Assembly (NCBI RefSeq): GCF_001425865.1
Contig: NZ_LMDS01000001.1
Location: 124,001-188,000, forward strand
DNA length: 64,000 nucleotides
Direction of reading: 5' to 3'
Source of the DNA: Rhizobacter sp. Root404
GTDB taxonomy: Bacteria > Pseudomonadota > Gammaproteobacteria > Burkholderiales > Burkholderiaceae_C
Shown here: positions 14,773-22,811 of the stretch, piece after piece
Position numbering within the stretch: position 1 is the first letter of the stretch
How the letters are laid out: each line of letters opens with the position of its first letter
Position numbers and translations under genes: made by a program
The notes under the pieces: generated by a model
What the model was told of the DNA's origin: nothing
Seen by the model: the letters and a program-made list of their open reading frames with translations, nothing else
Databases searched by the model: none

Positions 14773-16572
14773 TCAATCGGGCCGCGGCACCTCCATCGTC
14801 AGCAGCACCTGTGCGTAGGCCTTGGCCAGGTTGTCGGTGTGCAGCGAGGCCATGCCGCCGCCGCCAAGCACGTCGTGCAGCACGAAGTTGATCGCATGCA
14901 GGCCCGGCAGGTCGAAGCGCTCGACGCCGCTCGGCGCGCGGTGCGCGAAATGCGCGGCCACGCGATCCGGCGTCAGCCAGGCGGAAAGCGCCGCCAGATG
15001 TTCCGGTCGGCGCGCGACGATGCCGATGTTGGCCTTGTTGCCCTTGTCGCCGGAGCGGCCGTGCGCGAGCTCGATGAGCGGGACCATCGGCGCGTCGGCC
15101 CGCTGCGGCGCGCTGGCGTGCTGCAGCGCGGGCGGCAGCGCCGCCTCGTCGAAGCCGCCGTCGGTCGGGATCGCCACCGGCTCTCTCGTGCCGTCGATGT
15201 CGACGCTCACCTCCAGCGCGCGCTTGTCGAGCAGAAACGAGAACAGCCGCACGACCGGCGTCGGCGTCGGGCGGCCGCCGACCAGGCCCAGCGTGCCCGG
15301 CGCCATTGACGTGGCCGCCGGCGCGAACTCTCGTGCGAACAGTTCGAGGCTGTCGCGCGAGGCCCCCTTCGCGCTCATCTTCAACACGACCTCGCGCGCA
15401 CCTTGCCGCGCCTGCGCACCGAACATCTCCTCGCCGCCCAGCACCTCGACCCGCGTCTCGGTGAACGGCGGCAGCCCGTGTGCCGCGAGCATGCGCTGCA
15501 TGCGCACGAGCAGCGCGTCGCCGGTGCGCCGCGCCTTGCGCACTGCGTCGACCCCGGCGATCGTCAGGAAGCCGGTGTTGCGGTAGCCGTCGGCGAAGGT
15601 CGCGCTGACCTTGTAGCGCGCGGTCGGCGCGCGGCCGGTCGCGCCGCTCACGCGCACGCGGTCCGCGCCGTCGGGTGTCATGCGCACCTGGGTGAAATCG
15701 CAGGTCACGTCCGGCACCAGGTAGGCGCGCGGGTCGCCGATCTCGTAGAGCAACTGCTCGCTGACGGTCGCCGGCGTCACGAGCCCGCCGGTGCCCGGTG
15801 ACTTGGTGATCACGAAGCTGCCGTCGGCATGCGCTTCGACGACGGGGAAGCCGATGTTCTCCCAGTCGGGCACCTGCTCCCAGTCGGTGAACAGGCCGCC
15901 GGTGCACTGCGCGCCGCACTCGATCAGGTGGCCGGCGAGCGTGCCTTGCGCGAGCCGGTCGTAGGCATCCGCGGCCCAGCCGAACTCGTGCATCAGCACG
16001 CCCAGCGTCACCGCGGAATCGACACAGCGCCCGGTGATCACCACGTCGCAACCCGCGTCGAGCGCGCGCGCGATCGGCAGCGCGCCGAGGTAGGCGTTGA
16101 TGCTCGCAACGCGCTGCGGGAACGGCTCGCCGCTGAACATCTCGATGATGCCGGCGCTGCGGAACTCGCCGGCCCGCGCGACCAGGTCATCGCCGAGCGC
16201 GACGCCGACCTTGAGCGTGATGCCCATCTCGGCCGCGAGCTTCAGCAGTGCGTCGCGACACGCCAGCGGGTTCACGCCACCCGCGTTCGCGACCACGCGG
16301 ATGCCCTGCGCCTGCAGTCGCGGCAGCGCCTCGCGCATCATGATCTGGACGAAGTCGACCGCGTAGCCGGCGGTCGGGTCCTTCGCGCGCTGCGCCGCGA
16401 GGATGGACATCGTCACCTCGGCCAAGTAATCGAACACCAGGTAGTCGACCGCGCCGCCGGCCAGCAGTTGCGGCACCGCCAGCGCGGTGTCGCCCCAGAA
16501 GCCCGAGGCGCCGCCGATGCGGACGGTGGATCGACGGGGCGCGGGCGTCGGGTGGGTCGTCATGCGAGTCAT
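14773..16572 (-). CDS. AtuA-like (DUF1446) protein
   Basis: A 599-residue two-part protein. Residues 18-460 form the DUF1446/AtuA domain (VRIGGASGFWGDTA, VANAGGVNPLACRDA, ITGRCVDSAVTLGVLMHEFGW), and the last ~100 residues the AtuA-like ferredoxin-fold domain with RSGDKGNKANIG. AtuA belongs to acyclic terpene (citronellol/geraniol) utilisation in Pseudomonas, but many homologues occur outside such clusters and the reaction is not established. Here no other atu genes are near. Two in-frame ATGs (16572, 16563) are possible starts; neither has a clear Shine-Dalgarno. Divergent from the molybdenum hydroxylase operon across 107 bases. Confidence 0.88.
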   Translation of the reverse strand: MTRMTTHPTPAPRRSTVRIGGASGFWGDTALAVPQLLAGGAVDYLVFDYLAEVTMSILAAQRAKDPTAGYAVDFVQIMMREALPRLQAQGIRVVANAGGVNPLACRDALLKLAAEMGITLKVGVALGDDLVARAGEFRSAGIIEMFSGEPFPQRVASINAYLGALPIARALDAGCDVVITGRCVDSAVTLGVLMHEFGWAADAYDRLAQGTLAGHLIECGAQCTGGLFTDWEQVPDWENIGFPVVEAHADGSFVITKSPGTGGLVTPATVSEQLLYEIGDPRAYLVPDVTCDFTQVRMTPDGADRVRVSGATGRAPTARYKVSATFADGYRNTGFLTIAGVDAVRKARRTGDALLVRMQRMLAAHGLPPFTETRVEVLGGEEMFGAQARQGAREVVLKMSAKGASRDSLELFAREFAPAATSMAPGTLGLVGGRPTPTPVVRLFSFLLDKRALEVSVDIDGTREPVAIPTDGGFDEAALPPALQHASAPQRADAPMVPLIELAHGRSGDKGNKANIGIVARRPEHLAALSAWLTPDRVAAHFAHRAPSGVERFDLPGLHAINFVLHDVLGGGGMASLHTDNLAKAYAQVLLTMEVPRPD

Positions 16573-16679
16573 TGTGCGTGCCCGACCCAGGCTGTCGCTC
16601 AGGGTAATCGGCAGCGCGCACGCAGCTCATCGACGCGCCACATAATGCCCCGGCACCCCCCACCGCAGGAGACGGACCG

Positions 16680-17138
16680 ATGGCGACACTGAACGTGAAC
16701 GGCAGCAACCGAGACTTCCAGGCCGAGGCGGACACGCCGCTGCTGTGGGTGCTGCGGGAACAGCTCGGACTGACCGGCACCAAGTACGGTTGCGGCATCG
16801 CGCAGTGCGGTGCCTGCACCGTCCACATCGACGGTGTGCCGACGCGATCGTGCGTGCGGCCGGCGTCGACGGTCAGTGCCACCGAGAAGATCGTGACGAT
16901 CGAGGGCCTGTCGAAGAACGCCTCGCATCCGGTGCAGAAGGCCTGGGCCGCGCTCGACGTGCCGCAGTGCGGCTTCTGCCAGGCCGGCATGATCATGGCG
17001 GCCGCCGCGCTGCTGAAGGAGAAACCCAAGCCCACCGACGCCGACATCGACGCCGCGATGACCAACATCTGCCGCTGCGGCACCTACAACCGGGTGCGCA
17101 CTGCGATCAAGCAGGCGGCGGCCTCGGCCTCGGCCTGA
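16680..17138 (+). CDS. [2Fe-2S] subunit of a xanthine-oxidase-family molybdenum hydroxylase (IorA-like)
   Basis: A 152-residue small subunit. The N-terminal plant-type cluster uses Cys38, Cys43, Cys46 and Cys58; the C-terminal helical domain has the second cluster ligands Cys97, Cys100, Cys131 and Cys133. All eight ligands are present. It passes electrons from the molybdopterin subunit. It resembles IorA of isoquinoline 1-oxidoreductase, a two-subunit type without an FAD subunit. It has no signal peptide and probably travels to the periplasm bound to the Tat-exported large subunit. AGGAG at 16668-16672 precedes the ATG. First gene of a six-gene operon that continues into sox-like genes. Confidence 0.93.
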   Translation: MATLNVNGSNRDFQAEADTPLLWVLREQLGLTGTKYGCGIAQCGACTVHIDGVPTRSCVRPASTVSATEKIVTIEGLSKNASHPVQKAWAALDVPQCGFCQAGMIMAAAALLKEKPKPTDADIDAAMTNICRCGTYNRVRTAIKQAAASASA

Positions 17139-17151
17139 ACGGGAGCCTGCG

Positions 17152-19368
17152 ATGAAGACCATCACCACCGCTTCCGCCGCTGGCGCGCGCTTGAACCGGC
17201 GCCATTTCATCGGCGCCTCGACTGCCGCGGCCGGCAGCCTCGTCGTCGGCTTCCACGTGCCGTTCGCGAACAGCGCGCAGGCGCAGGCACCGCTGGCCGT
17301 GCCGCCCGAGGTCAACGCCTGGGTCGTCATCAAGCCGGACGAGACCGTCGTGATCCGCGTCGCCCGGTCCGAGATGGGGCAGGGCACGCTGACGGGCCTG
17401 GCGCAACTCGTGGCCGAGGAACTCGACTGCGCCTGGGCCCGCGTCACCACCGAGTACCCGACCCCCGGTCAGAACCTCGCGCGCGGCCGCGTCTGGGGCA
17501 ACTTCTCGACCGGCGGCAGCCGCGGCGTGCGCGAGTCGAACGACTACGTGCGCAAGGGCGGCGCGATCGCGCGGCTGATGCTGGTCCAGGCCGCCGCCGA
17601 CGGATGGAAGGTGCCGGTGGCTGAGTGCGTGGCCGCCGCCGGGGTGATCACCCACAAGCCCAGCGGCCGCACCACCACCTACGGCAAGGTTGCGCCCGCG
17701 GCCAGCCGCCTCACGCCGCCGACCGAGGTCGCGCTGAAGGACCCGAAAGACTGGAAGATCGCCGGCAAGTCGGTCAAGCGCCTGGACACCGCCGCCAAGC
17801 TGGACGGCTCGCAGGTCTTCGGGATGGACCTGAAGCTGCCCGGCATGCTGAATGCCGCGGTCAAGGACTGTCCGGTGTTCGGCGGCAAGGTGAAGAGCTT
17901 CAACGCGGCGGCGATCGCGAGCCGCCCGGGCGTGAGGAAGGTCGTCGCAGTCGGCGACAGCGCCGTCGCGGTGATCGCCGACACCTGGTGGCGTGCGAAG
18001 AGCGCGCTGGACGCGCTGCCGATCGAATGGGACGAAGGCCCGAACGCCAAGGTCTCGAGCGCCACCATCGCGGCGTTCCTGAAGGAGGGCCTGGACGCGC
18101 CGCAGGCGATCGTCGGCAACTCGGTCGGCGATGCGAAGGCCGCGATCGCCGCCGCGCCGCGCAAGCTCGAAGCGGTCTATTCGTACCCGTACCAGAACCA
18201 CGCGCCGATGGAGGTGATGAACGCGACCGTGCGCTACACGCCCGAGCGCTGCGAGGTCTGGTGCCCGACCCAGAACGGCGAGGCCGCGCTCGCCGCCACC
18301 GCCGAGGCCGCGGGCCTGCCGCCCGCGAAGTGCGAGGTCTACAAGCTCAACCTGGGTGGCGGCTTCGGCCGGCGCGGCGCGCACGACTGGCTGACCCAGG
18401 CGGTGCTGATCGCCAAGCAGATGCCCGGCACGCCGATCAAGATGATCTGGTCGCGCGAGGAGGACATGCAGCACGGCAAGTACCACCCGATCACGCAGTG
18501 CAGGATGACCGCGGGGCTCGATGCGCAGGGCAACGTGACGGGGCTGCACATGCGGATCTCCGGCCAGTCGATTGTCGCCGGGCTGATGCCGCAGAACCTG
18601 CAGAACGGCCGCGATCCGGTCGTGTTCCAGGGTCTGAACGCGGGCGGCGCGGAAGGCGCGTTCGGCTACAAGGTGCCTGCGCTGCTGGTCGACCATGCGA
18701 TGCGCAACCCCCACGTGCCGCCGGGCTTCTGGCGCGGCGTCAACCTGAACCACAACGCGATCTATGTCGAGAGCTTCATCGACGAGATCGCGTTCGCGAC
18801 CGGGCAGGACCCGCTCGCGCTGCGCCGCAAGCTGCTCGCCGACTCGCCCAAGCACCTGGCGGTGCTGAACGCGGTCGCGCAGCGCGCGGGCTGGGCCACG
18901 CCGGCGCCGGACGTCGGCGGGCGCAAGGTCCATCGCGGCCTGGCGCAGATCATGGGCTTCGGCAGCTACGTCGCGGCTTGCGCCGAGGTGTCGGTCGGCG
19001 ACGACGGTTCGCTGAAGGTGCACCGCATCGTCGCGGCCACCGACCCGGGCAACGCGGTCAACCCGCAGCAGATCGAGGCGCAGGTCGAAGGCTCGTTTGC
19101 GTACGGGCTGTCGGCCGCGCTGTACGGCGAATGCACCGTCAAGGACGGGCGGATCGAACAGAGCAACTTCAGCGACTACCCGGTGATGCACATGGAGGAC
19201 ATGCCGAAGGTCGAGGCGATCCTGATGCCCTCCGGCGGCTTCTGGGGCGGCGTCGGCGAGCCGACGATCGCGGTCGCGGCGCCGGCGGTGCTCAACGCGA
19301 TCTTCGCCGCCACCGGCCGACGCATCCGCGAGCTGCCGCTGAAGAGCCAGAGCCTGAAGAGGGCGTGA
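17152..19368 (+). CDS. Molybdopterin-binding subunit of a xanthine-oxidase-family hydroxylase (IorB-like)
   Basis: The 738-residue catalytic subunit. An N-terminal twin-arginine signal (NRRHFIGAS with Arg16-Arg17, then a hydrophobic segment ending near SAQAQA) places it in the periplasm. The rest follows the aldehyde dehydrogenase/isoquinoline oxidoreductase beta-subunit pattern: SEMGQGTLTGLAQLVAEELD, GGGFGRRGAHDW, GFWRGVNLNHN, and the C-terminal GVGEPTIAVAAPAVLNAI (in part) with the base Glu703. Two-subunit enzymes of this kind oxidise N-heterocycles or aldehydes and hand electrons to c-type cytochromes. The stop overlaps the start of the soxX-like gene (ATGA). The true substrate is unknown. 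Confidence 0.93.
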   Translation: MKTITTASAAGARLNRRHFIGASTAAAGSLVVGFHVPFANSAQAQAPLAVPPEVNAWVVIKPDETVVIRVARSEMGQGTLTGLAQLVAEELDCAWARVTTEYPTPGQNLARGRVWGNFSTGGSRGVRESNDYVRKGGAIARLMLVQAAADGWKVPVAECVAAAGVITHKPSGRTTTYGKVAPAASRLTPPTEVALKDPKDWKIAGKSVKRLDTAAKLDGSQVFGMDLKLPGMLNAAVKDCPVFGGKVKSFNAAAIASRPGVRKVVAVGDSAVAVIADTWWRAKSALDALPIEWDEGPNAKVSSATIAAFLKEGLDAPQAIVGNSVGDAKAAIAAAPRKLEAVYSYPYQNHAPMEVMNATVRYTPERCEVWCPTQNGEAALAATAEAAGLPPAKCEVYKLNLGGGFGRRGAHDWLTQAVLIAKQMPGTPIKMIWSREEDMQHGKYHPITQCRMTAGLDAQGNVTGLHMRISGQSIVAGLMPQNLQNGRDPVVFQGLNAGGAEGAFGYKVPALLVDHAMRNPHVPPGFWRGVNLNHNAIYVESFIDEIAFATGQDPLALRRKLLADSPKHLAVLNAVAQRAGWATPAPDVGGRKVHRGLAQIMGFGSYVAACAEVSVGDDGSLKVHRIVAATDPGNAVNPQQIEAQVEGSFAYGLSAALYGECTVKDGRIEQSNFSDYPVMHMEDMPKVEAILMPSGGFWGGVGEPTIAVAAPAVLNAIFAATGRRIRELPLKSQSLKRA

Positions 19369-19787
19369 TGCGCGCCGGCGTCGCCGCCACGCTGCTGTGC
19401 CTGGGCGTGGCCGCGCACGACGCGGGCGCGGCCGACGACGCGATCGAGCGCCCGCTGACCGAGGTGCCCGGCGACGCTGCGCGTGGCCGGGCGATCGTCG
19501 TCAACCGCCAGGTCGGCCTGTGCCTGCTGTGCCACGCCGGGCCGTTCCCCGAGGAGCGCTTCCAGGGCAACCTCGCGCCCGACCTTACCGGCGCCGGCAC
19601 GCGCTGGAGCGAGGGCCAGCTGCGGCTGCGCATGGTCGACAGCCGACGCCTGAATCCGCAGTCGATGATGCCGGCGTACCAGCGCACCGAGGGGCTGACA
19701 CGGGTGGGCGGCGCCTGGCAAGGCAAGCCGGTGCTGGCGCCGCAGCAGGTCGAAGACGTGGTCGCGTTCCTCCGTACGCTGCAATGA
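19368..19787 (+). CDS. SoxX-like monoheme cytochrome c
   Basis: A 139-residue exported cytochrome c. After a signal peptide (residues 1-21) it has one heme motif, CLLCH at residues 52-56, and a Met-containing segment SMMPAYQ (Met100/101) that supplies the sixth heme ligand, as in SoxX of the thiosulfate-oxidising complex. In the known system SoxX pairs with SoxA to attach sulfur to SoxYZ and carry the electrons away. The gene overlaps the hydroxylase gene by ATGA and the soxY-like gene by 4 bases, so it is translated with both. It could also accept electrons from the hydroxylase. Confidence 0.85.
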   Translation: MRAGVAATLLCLGVAAHDAGAADDAIERPLTEVPGDAARGRAIVVNRQVGLCLLCHAGPFPEERFQGNLAPDLTGAGTRWSEGQLRLRMVDSRRLNPQSMMPAYQRTEGLTRVGGAWQGKPVLAPQQVEDVVAFLRTLQ

Positions 19788-20257
19788 GGCACGACCCCGT
19801 GTCGGATCGAGGCAGCTGGACGCGGCGTACGCTGCTGGGCGCGGCGGTCGGCATGGTCGGGTCGATCGCGTGGCGCAGCGCGGCGGCGTCGCCGGAGGAA
19901 CTGGCCGCCGCCGTCCGCACTTTCGCGGGCGGCGCGCCGCTGCGTACCGGGCGGGTGCTGCTCGACATCGCGCCGCTGGTCGAGAACGGCAACGTCGTGC
20001 CGATCAGCGTGACGGTCGACAGCCCGATGACGGAGTCCGACCACGTCACGGCGATCGCGGTGTTCAACGAGCGCAATCCGCAGCGCGATGTCGCGGTGTT
20101 CCACCTCGGCCCGCGCGCGGGCCGCGCCATGGTGGCGACCCGCATCCGGCTCGCGACCTCGCAGCAGCTGCTGGCCGTGGCCAGGATGAACGACGGGTCG
20201 TGCTTCACGCACACCGTCGACGTGATCGTCACGCTCGCCGCGTGCGTCGAATCCTGA
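19784..20257 (+). CDS. SoxY-like sulfur-carrier protein with an AACVES arm
   Basis: A 157-residue SoxY homologue. It has a Tat signal (WTRRTLLGAA, Arg14-Arg15), the SoxY immunoglobulin-like fold (LLDIAPLVENGNVVPISVTV, then MTESDHVTAIAVFNERNPQ), and the carrier Cys at 154. In true SoxY the C-terminus is VTIGGCGG, a flexible arm; here it is VTLAACVES. The Cys is aligned and kept, but the glycines are replaced. I recall a described subgroup, 'SoxY-related AACIE arm protein', which this fits with Val for Ile. The natural cargo of that subgroup is not known to me. It is followed after 11 bases by its SoxZ partner. Confidence 0.85.
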   Translation: MRHDPVSDRGSWTRRTLLGAAVGMVGSIAWRSAAASPEELAAAVRTFAGGAPLRTGRVLLDIAPLVENGNVVPISVTVDSPMTESDHVTAIAVFNERNPQRDVAVFHLGPRAGRAMVATRIRLATSQQLLAVARMNDGSCFTHTVDVIVTLAACVES

Positions 20258-20268
20258 AGCGAGCGGCC

Positions 20269-20601
20269 ATGGCCCGTGCCCTGATCACCATGCCGAAGAC
20301 CGCGAAGCGCGGCGAGCTCATCGAGATCCGCACGTTGATCGCGCACCCGATGGAGACCGGCTACCGGCCCGGCGAGGATGGCGCGATCCAGCCGCGCAAC
20401 CTGATCCGGCGCCTGAGCTGCCGCTACGTCGACGGGCGGGAGGACGTCGAAGTCTTCAGCGCCGAGCTGTTTCCCGCGGTCGCCGCGAACCCGTTCATCT
20501 CGTTCTTCACGGTCGCCACCGGGAGCGGCACGCTGCGCTTCCAGTGGGAGGGCGACAACGGCTTCGCGCAGACCGAGAGCGTGGCGCTGACGGTGACATG
20601 A
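20269..20601 (+). CDS. SoxZ-like partner of the carrier
   Basis: A 110-residue SoxZ homologue without signal peptide, so it is presumably exported bound to the Tat-targeted SoxY-like protein. Family marks: ALITMPKTAKRGELIEIRTLIAHPMETGYR (in part; residues 5-33), IRRLSCRYVDG, and the C-terminal beta strand region FQWEGDNGFAQTES. SoxZ wraps around SoxY and positions the carrier arm for its client enzymes. The stop overlaps the start of the soxA-like gene. An unusual Cys51 is present. Confidence 0.87.
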   Translation: MARALITMPKTAKRGELIEIRTLIAHPMETGYRPGEDGAIQPRNLIRRLSCRYVDGREDVEVFSAELFPAVAANPFISFFTVATGSGTLRFQWEGDNGFAQTESVALTVT

Positions 20602-21356
20602 GGGTTCGCGCGTTCGCGATGATGCTGCTGGCGTCGGTCGCGACAGCCGCCACCGACCCGCGCCGCTCCGGCTATGACGACATGACGCCGCAGCTGCAGG
20701 CGATGCAGGGCGACGACGCGGCCAACCCGGCGATGCTCGGAGTCGCCGACGGCGCCGCGTTGTGGGAGCGCGTGCCGGCGGCCGGCCTGCCCAGCTGCGC
20801 CACCTGCCACGGGGACGCGAGCACGGCGATGCGCGGCATCGCGGCCCGCTACCCGGCATTCGATGCCGCGGCGCGGCGACCGGTCACGCTGGCACAGCGC
20901 ATCAACGCCTGCCGCGTCGAGCACCAGCAAGCCGCGCCGCTCGCGGCCGAGAGCGACGCGCTGCTCGGGCTCGAAGCGTTCGTCGCGATGCAGTCGCGTG
21001 GCCTGCCGATCGCGCCGCCGGCCGACCCGAGGCTGCAGCCCTATCGCGCGCGTGGCGAGGCGCTGTTCCGGCAGCGCCTGGGGCAGCTCGATTTCTCGTG
21101 CGCGCAATGCCATGACGACCACGCCGGCCAGCGCCTCGGTGGCGCGACGATCCCGCAGGCACATCCGACCGGCTACCCGATCTACCGGCTCGAATGGCAG
21201 GGTCTCGGGTCGCTGCAGCGGCGGTTGCGCAGCTGCATGACCGGCGTGCGCGCCGAGCCGTTCGCCGCCGGCGCGCCGGAGTGGGTCGAGCTCGAGCTGT
21301 ACCTCGCGCAGCGCGCGGCCGGCATGACCGTGGAGACGCCCGCGGTCCGACCTTGA
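20598..21356 (+). CDS. SoxA-like diheme cytochrome c
   Basis: A 252-residue exported cytochrome (signal peptide residues 1-18). It has two heme motifs, CATCH (67-71) and CAQCH (168-172), and the RSCMTGVRAEPF segment whose Cys213 matches the active-site heme ligand Cys of SoxA. All hallmarks of diheme SoxA are therefore present. In thiosulfate oxidation SoxXA joins the substrate to the SoxY Cys. Here it acts in an operon without soxB or soxCD, after a molybdenum hydroxylase. Last gene of the operon; the next gene is an unrelated symporter with its own promoter region. Confidence 0.87.
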   Translation: MRVRAFAMMLLASVATAATDPRRSGYDDMTPQLQAMQGDDAANPAMLGVADGAALWERVPAAGLPSCATCHGDASTAMRGIAARYPAFDAAARRPVTLAQRINACRVEHQQAAPLAAESDALLGLEAFVAMQSRGLPIAPPADPRLQPYRARGEALFRQRLGQLDFSCAQCHDDHAGQRLGGATIPQAHPTGYPIYRLEWQGLGSLQRRLRSCMTGVRAEPFAAGAPEWVELELYLAQRAAGMTVETPAVRP

Positions 21357-21399
21357 GCGTGCGGGCCGCGGGAAATCCCTGACGGACGAATTCCATCTG

Positions 21400-21443
21400 T
21401 TGACTACATTGCTTGTATGCAAGCTTGTCGTCAAAGAGCTTGT
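21400..21443 (+). promoter_or_regulatory. Promoter/operator region of the dicarboxylate symporter
   Basis: TTGACT (21400-21405) is a near-consensus -35. It is followed by the perfect dyad GCTTG-TATG-CAAGC (21411-21424), whose core CTTGTATGCAAG resembles operators of FCD-type GntR regulators. GCTTGT occurs three times (21411, 21423, 21438). A GntR/FCD gene lies directly downstream of the symporter, so autoregulation of the pair is likely. No good -10 is evident. Confidence 0.5.
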
Positions 21444-21466
21444 CCGACCCCTCGCAGGAGAAGCTC

Positions 21467-22789
21467 ATGCCTCGTTTCCTTCGTTCCCTGTTCGGTCAGG
21501 TCGTCCTGGCGCTGCTGATCGGCGTGTTGCTCGGGTTGCTCGCGCCCGACTTCGCAACCAAGCTGAAGCCGTTGGGCGACGGGTTCATCAAGCTGATCAA
21601 GATGATCATCCCGGTGCTCGTGTTCTGCGTGGTCGTGCACGGCATCGCCGGCGCGGGCGACCTGAAGCGGGTCGGCCGTGTCGGCGTCAAGGCGCTGGTC
21701 TATTTCGAGGTCGTGACGACGATCGCCCTCGCGCTCGGCCTGCTGCTGGCCTTCGTGTTCCAGCCCGGCGTGGGCATGAACGTCGACCCGAAGGCGCTCG
21801 ACGCCAAGGCGATGAGCGCCTATGTCGACAACGCCTCCAAGCTCACCGGCGGCGGCACGGTCGAGTTCCTGCAGAAGCTGATCCCGTCGACCGTCGTCGA
21901 TGCCTTTGCGAAGGGCGACGTGCTGCAGGTGCTGCTCTTCGCGATCCTGTTCGGCTGCGCGCTGGCGCTGATCGGCCCGCGCGGCAAGGCGGTCGCCGGC
22001 TTCGTCGACGACCTGTCGCACGTGCTGTTCAAGATCATGGGGCTGATCATCAAGCTCGCGCCGCTCGGCGTGCTCGGCGCGATCGCGTTCACGGTCGGCA
22101 AGTACGGCATCGGCTCGCTGAAGCAACTCGGCATGCTGGTCGCGCTGTACTACGTCGCGGTGATCCTGTTCGTGTTTGTGGTGCTCGGCGCGATCATGCG
22201 GTTCTCGGGCTTCTCGATCGTCAAGCTGCTGAAGTACCTGCGCGAGGAACTGGCGATCGTGTTCGCCACCACGTCGAGCGACAGCGTGCTGCCGCAGATC
22301 ATGGCCAAGCTGCGCCGCATGGGCATCCGCGATTCGACGGTCGGCCTCGTGATCCCGACCGGCTACTCGTTCAACCTCGACGCGTTCTCGATCTACATCA
22401 CGCTGGCCGCCGTCTTCATCGCGCAGGCGACCAACACGCCGGTCTCGATGACCGACCTGCTCACCATCCTGGCGATCTCGCTCGTCACCTCCAAGGGCGC
22501 GCACGGCGTGCCGGGCTCGGCGATCGTCGTGCTGGCGGCCACGTTGCAGGCGATCCCCGCGATCCCGGCGATCGGCCTGGTGCTGGTGCTGTCGGTGGAC
22601 TGGTTCATGGGCATCGCGCGGGCGCTGGGCAACCTGATCGGCAACTGCGTCGCGACCGTCGCGGTGGCGGCGTGGGAAGGCGACATCGACCGCGAGCGTG
22701 CGCACGCCGTGCTGGACGGTCGGCCGGTGCCGGCGGACGAGACCGACGAGGACCTCGCACCCGTTGCCGTCCCGGTCGCCGCGCACTGA
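21467..22789 (+). CDS. Dicarboxylate/amino acid:cation symporter (DctA/Glt family)
   Basis: A 440-residue inner-membrane transporter with the Glt fold: eight or so hydrophobic segments from [15 protein letters not shown] to [21 protein letters not shown], the hairpin motif [11 protein letters not shown], and [15 protein letters not shown]. The last differs from the usual NxDGT sodium/substrate motif (here NLDAF), a form I believe occurs in some relatives. It probably imports C4-dicarboxylates or similar acids. The ATG at 21467 follows CAGGAG (21455-21460). It is followed after 22 bases by a GntR regulator. The acidic C-terminal tail (DETDEDLAP) is not conserved in the family. Confidence 0.9.
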   Translation: MPRFLRSLFGQVVLALLIGVLLGLLAPDFATKLKPLGDGFIKLIKMIIPVLVFCVVVHGIAGAGDLKRVGRVGVKALVYFEVVTTIALALGLLLAFVFQPGVGMNVDPKALDAKAMSAYVDNASKLTGGGTVEFLQKLIPSTVVDAFAKGDVLQVLLFAILFGCALALIGPRGKAVAGFVDDLSHVLFKIMGLIIKLAPLGVLGAIAFTVGKYGIGSLKQLGMLVALYYVAVILFVFVVLGAIMRFSGFSIVKLLKYLREELAIVFATTSSDSVLPQIMAKLRRMGIRDSTVGLVIPTGYSFNLDAFSIYITLAAVFIAQATNTPVSMTDLLTILAISLVTSKGAHGVPGSAIVVLAATLQAIPAIPAIGLVLVLSVDWFMGIARALGNLIGNCVATVAVAAWEGDIDRERAHAVLDGRPVPADETDEDLAPVAVPVAAH

Positions 22790-22811
22790 CGCCCTGTTAG
22801 TCTCGCCGCCC

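Noticed and set aside
17107..19191. About 694-codon open frame antisense to the molybdenum hydroxylase gene
   Set aside because: Composition (Arg, Ala, His, Asp, Val) is that of a shadow of biased codons and it has no motif; similar long shadows occur opposite slt, psd/ligase and htpG.
19368..21356. Standard thiosulfate-oxidation sox operon
   Set aside because: soxB and soxCD are missing and the SoxY arm lacks GGCGG, so I describe the genes as sox-like and do not give sox gene symbols.
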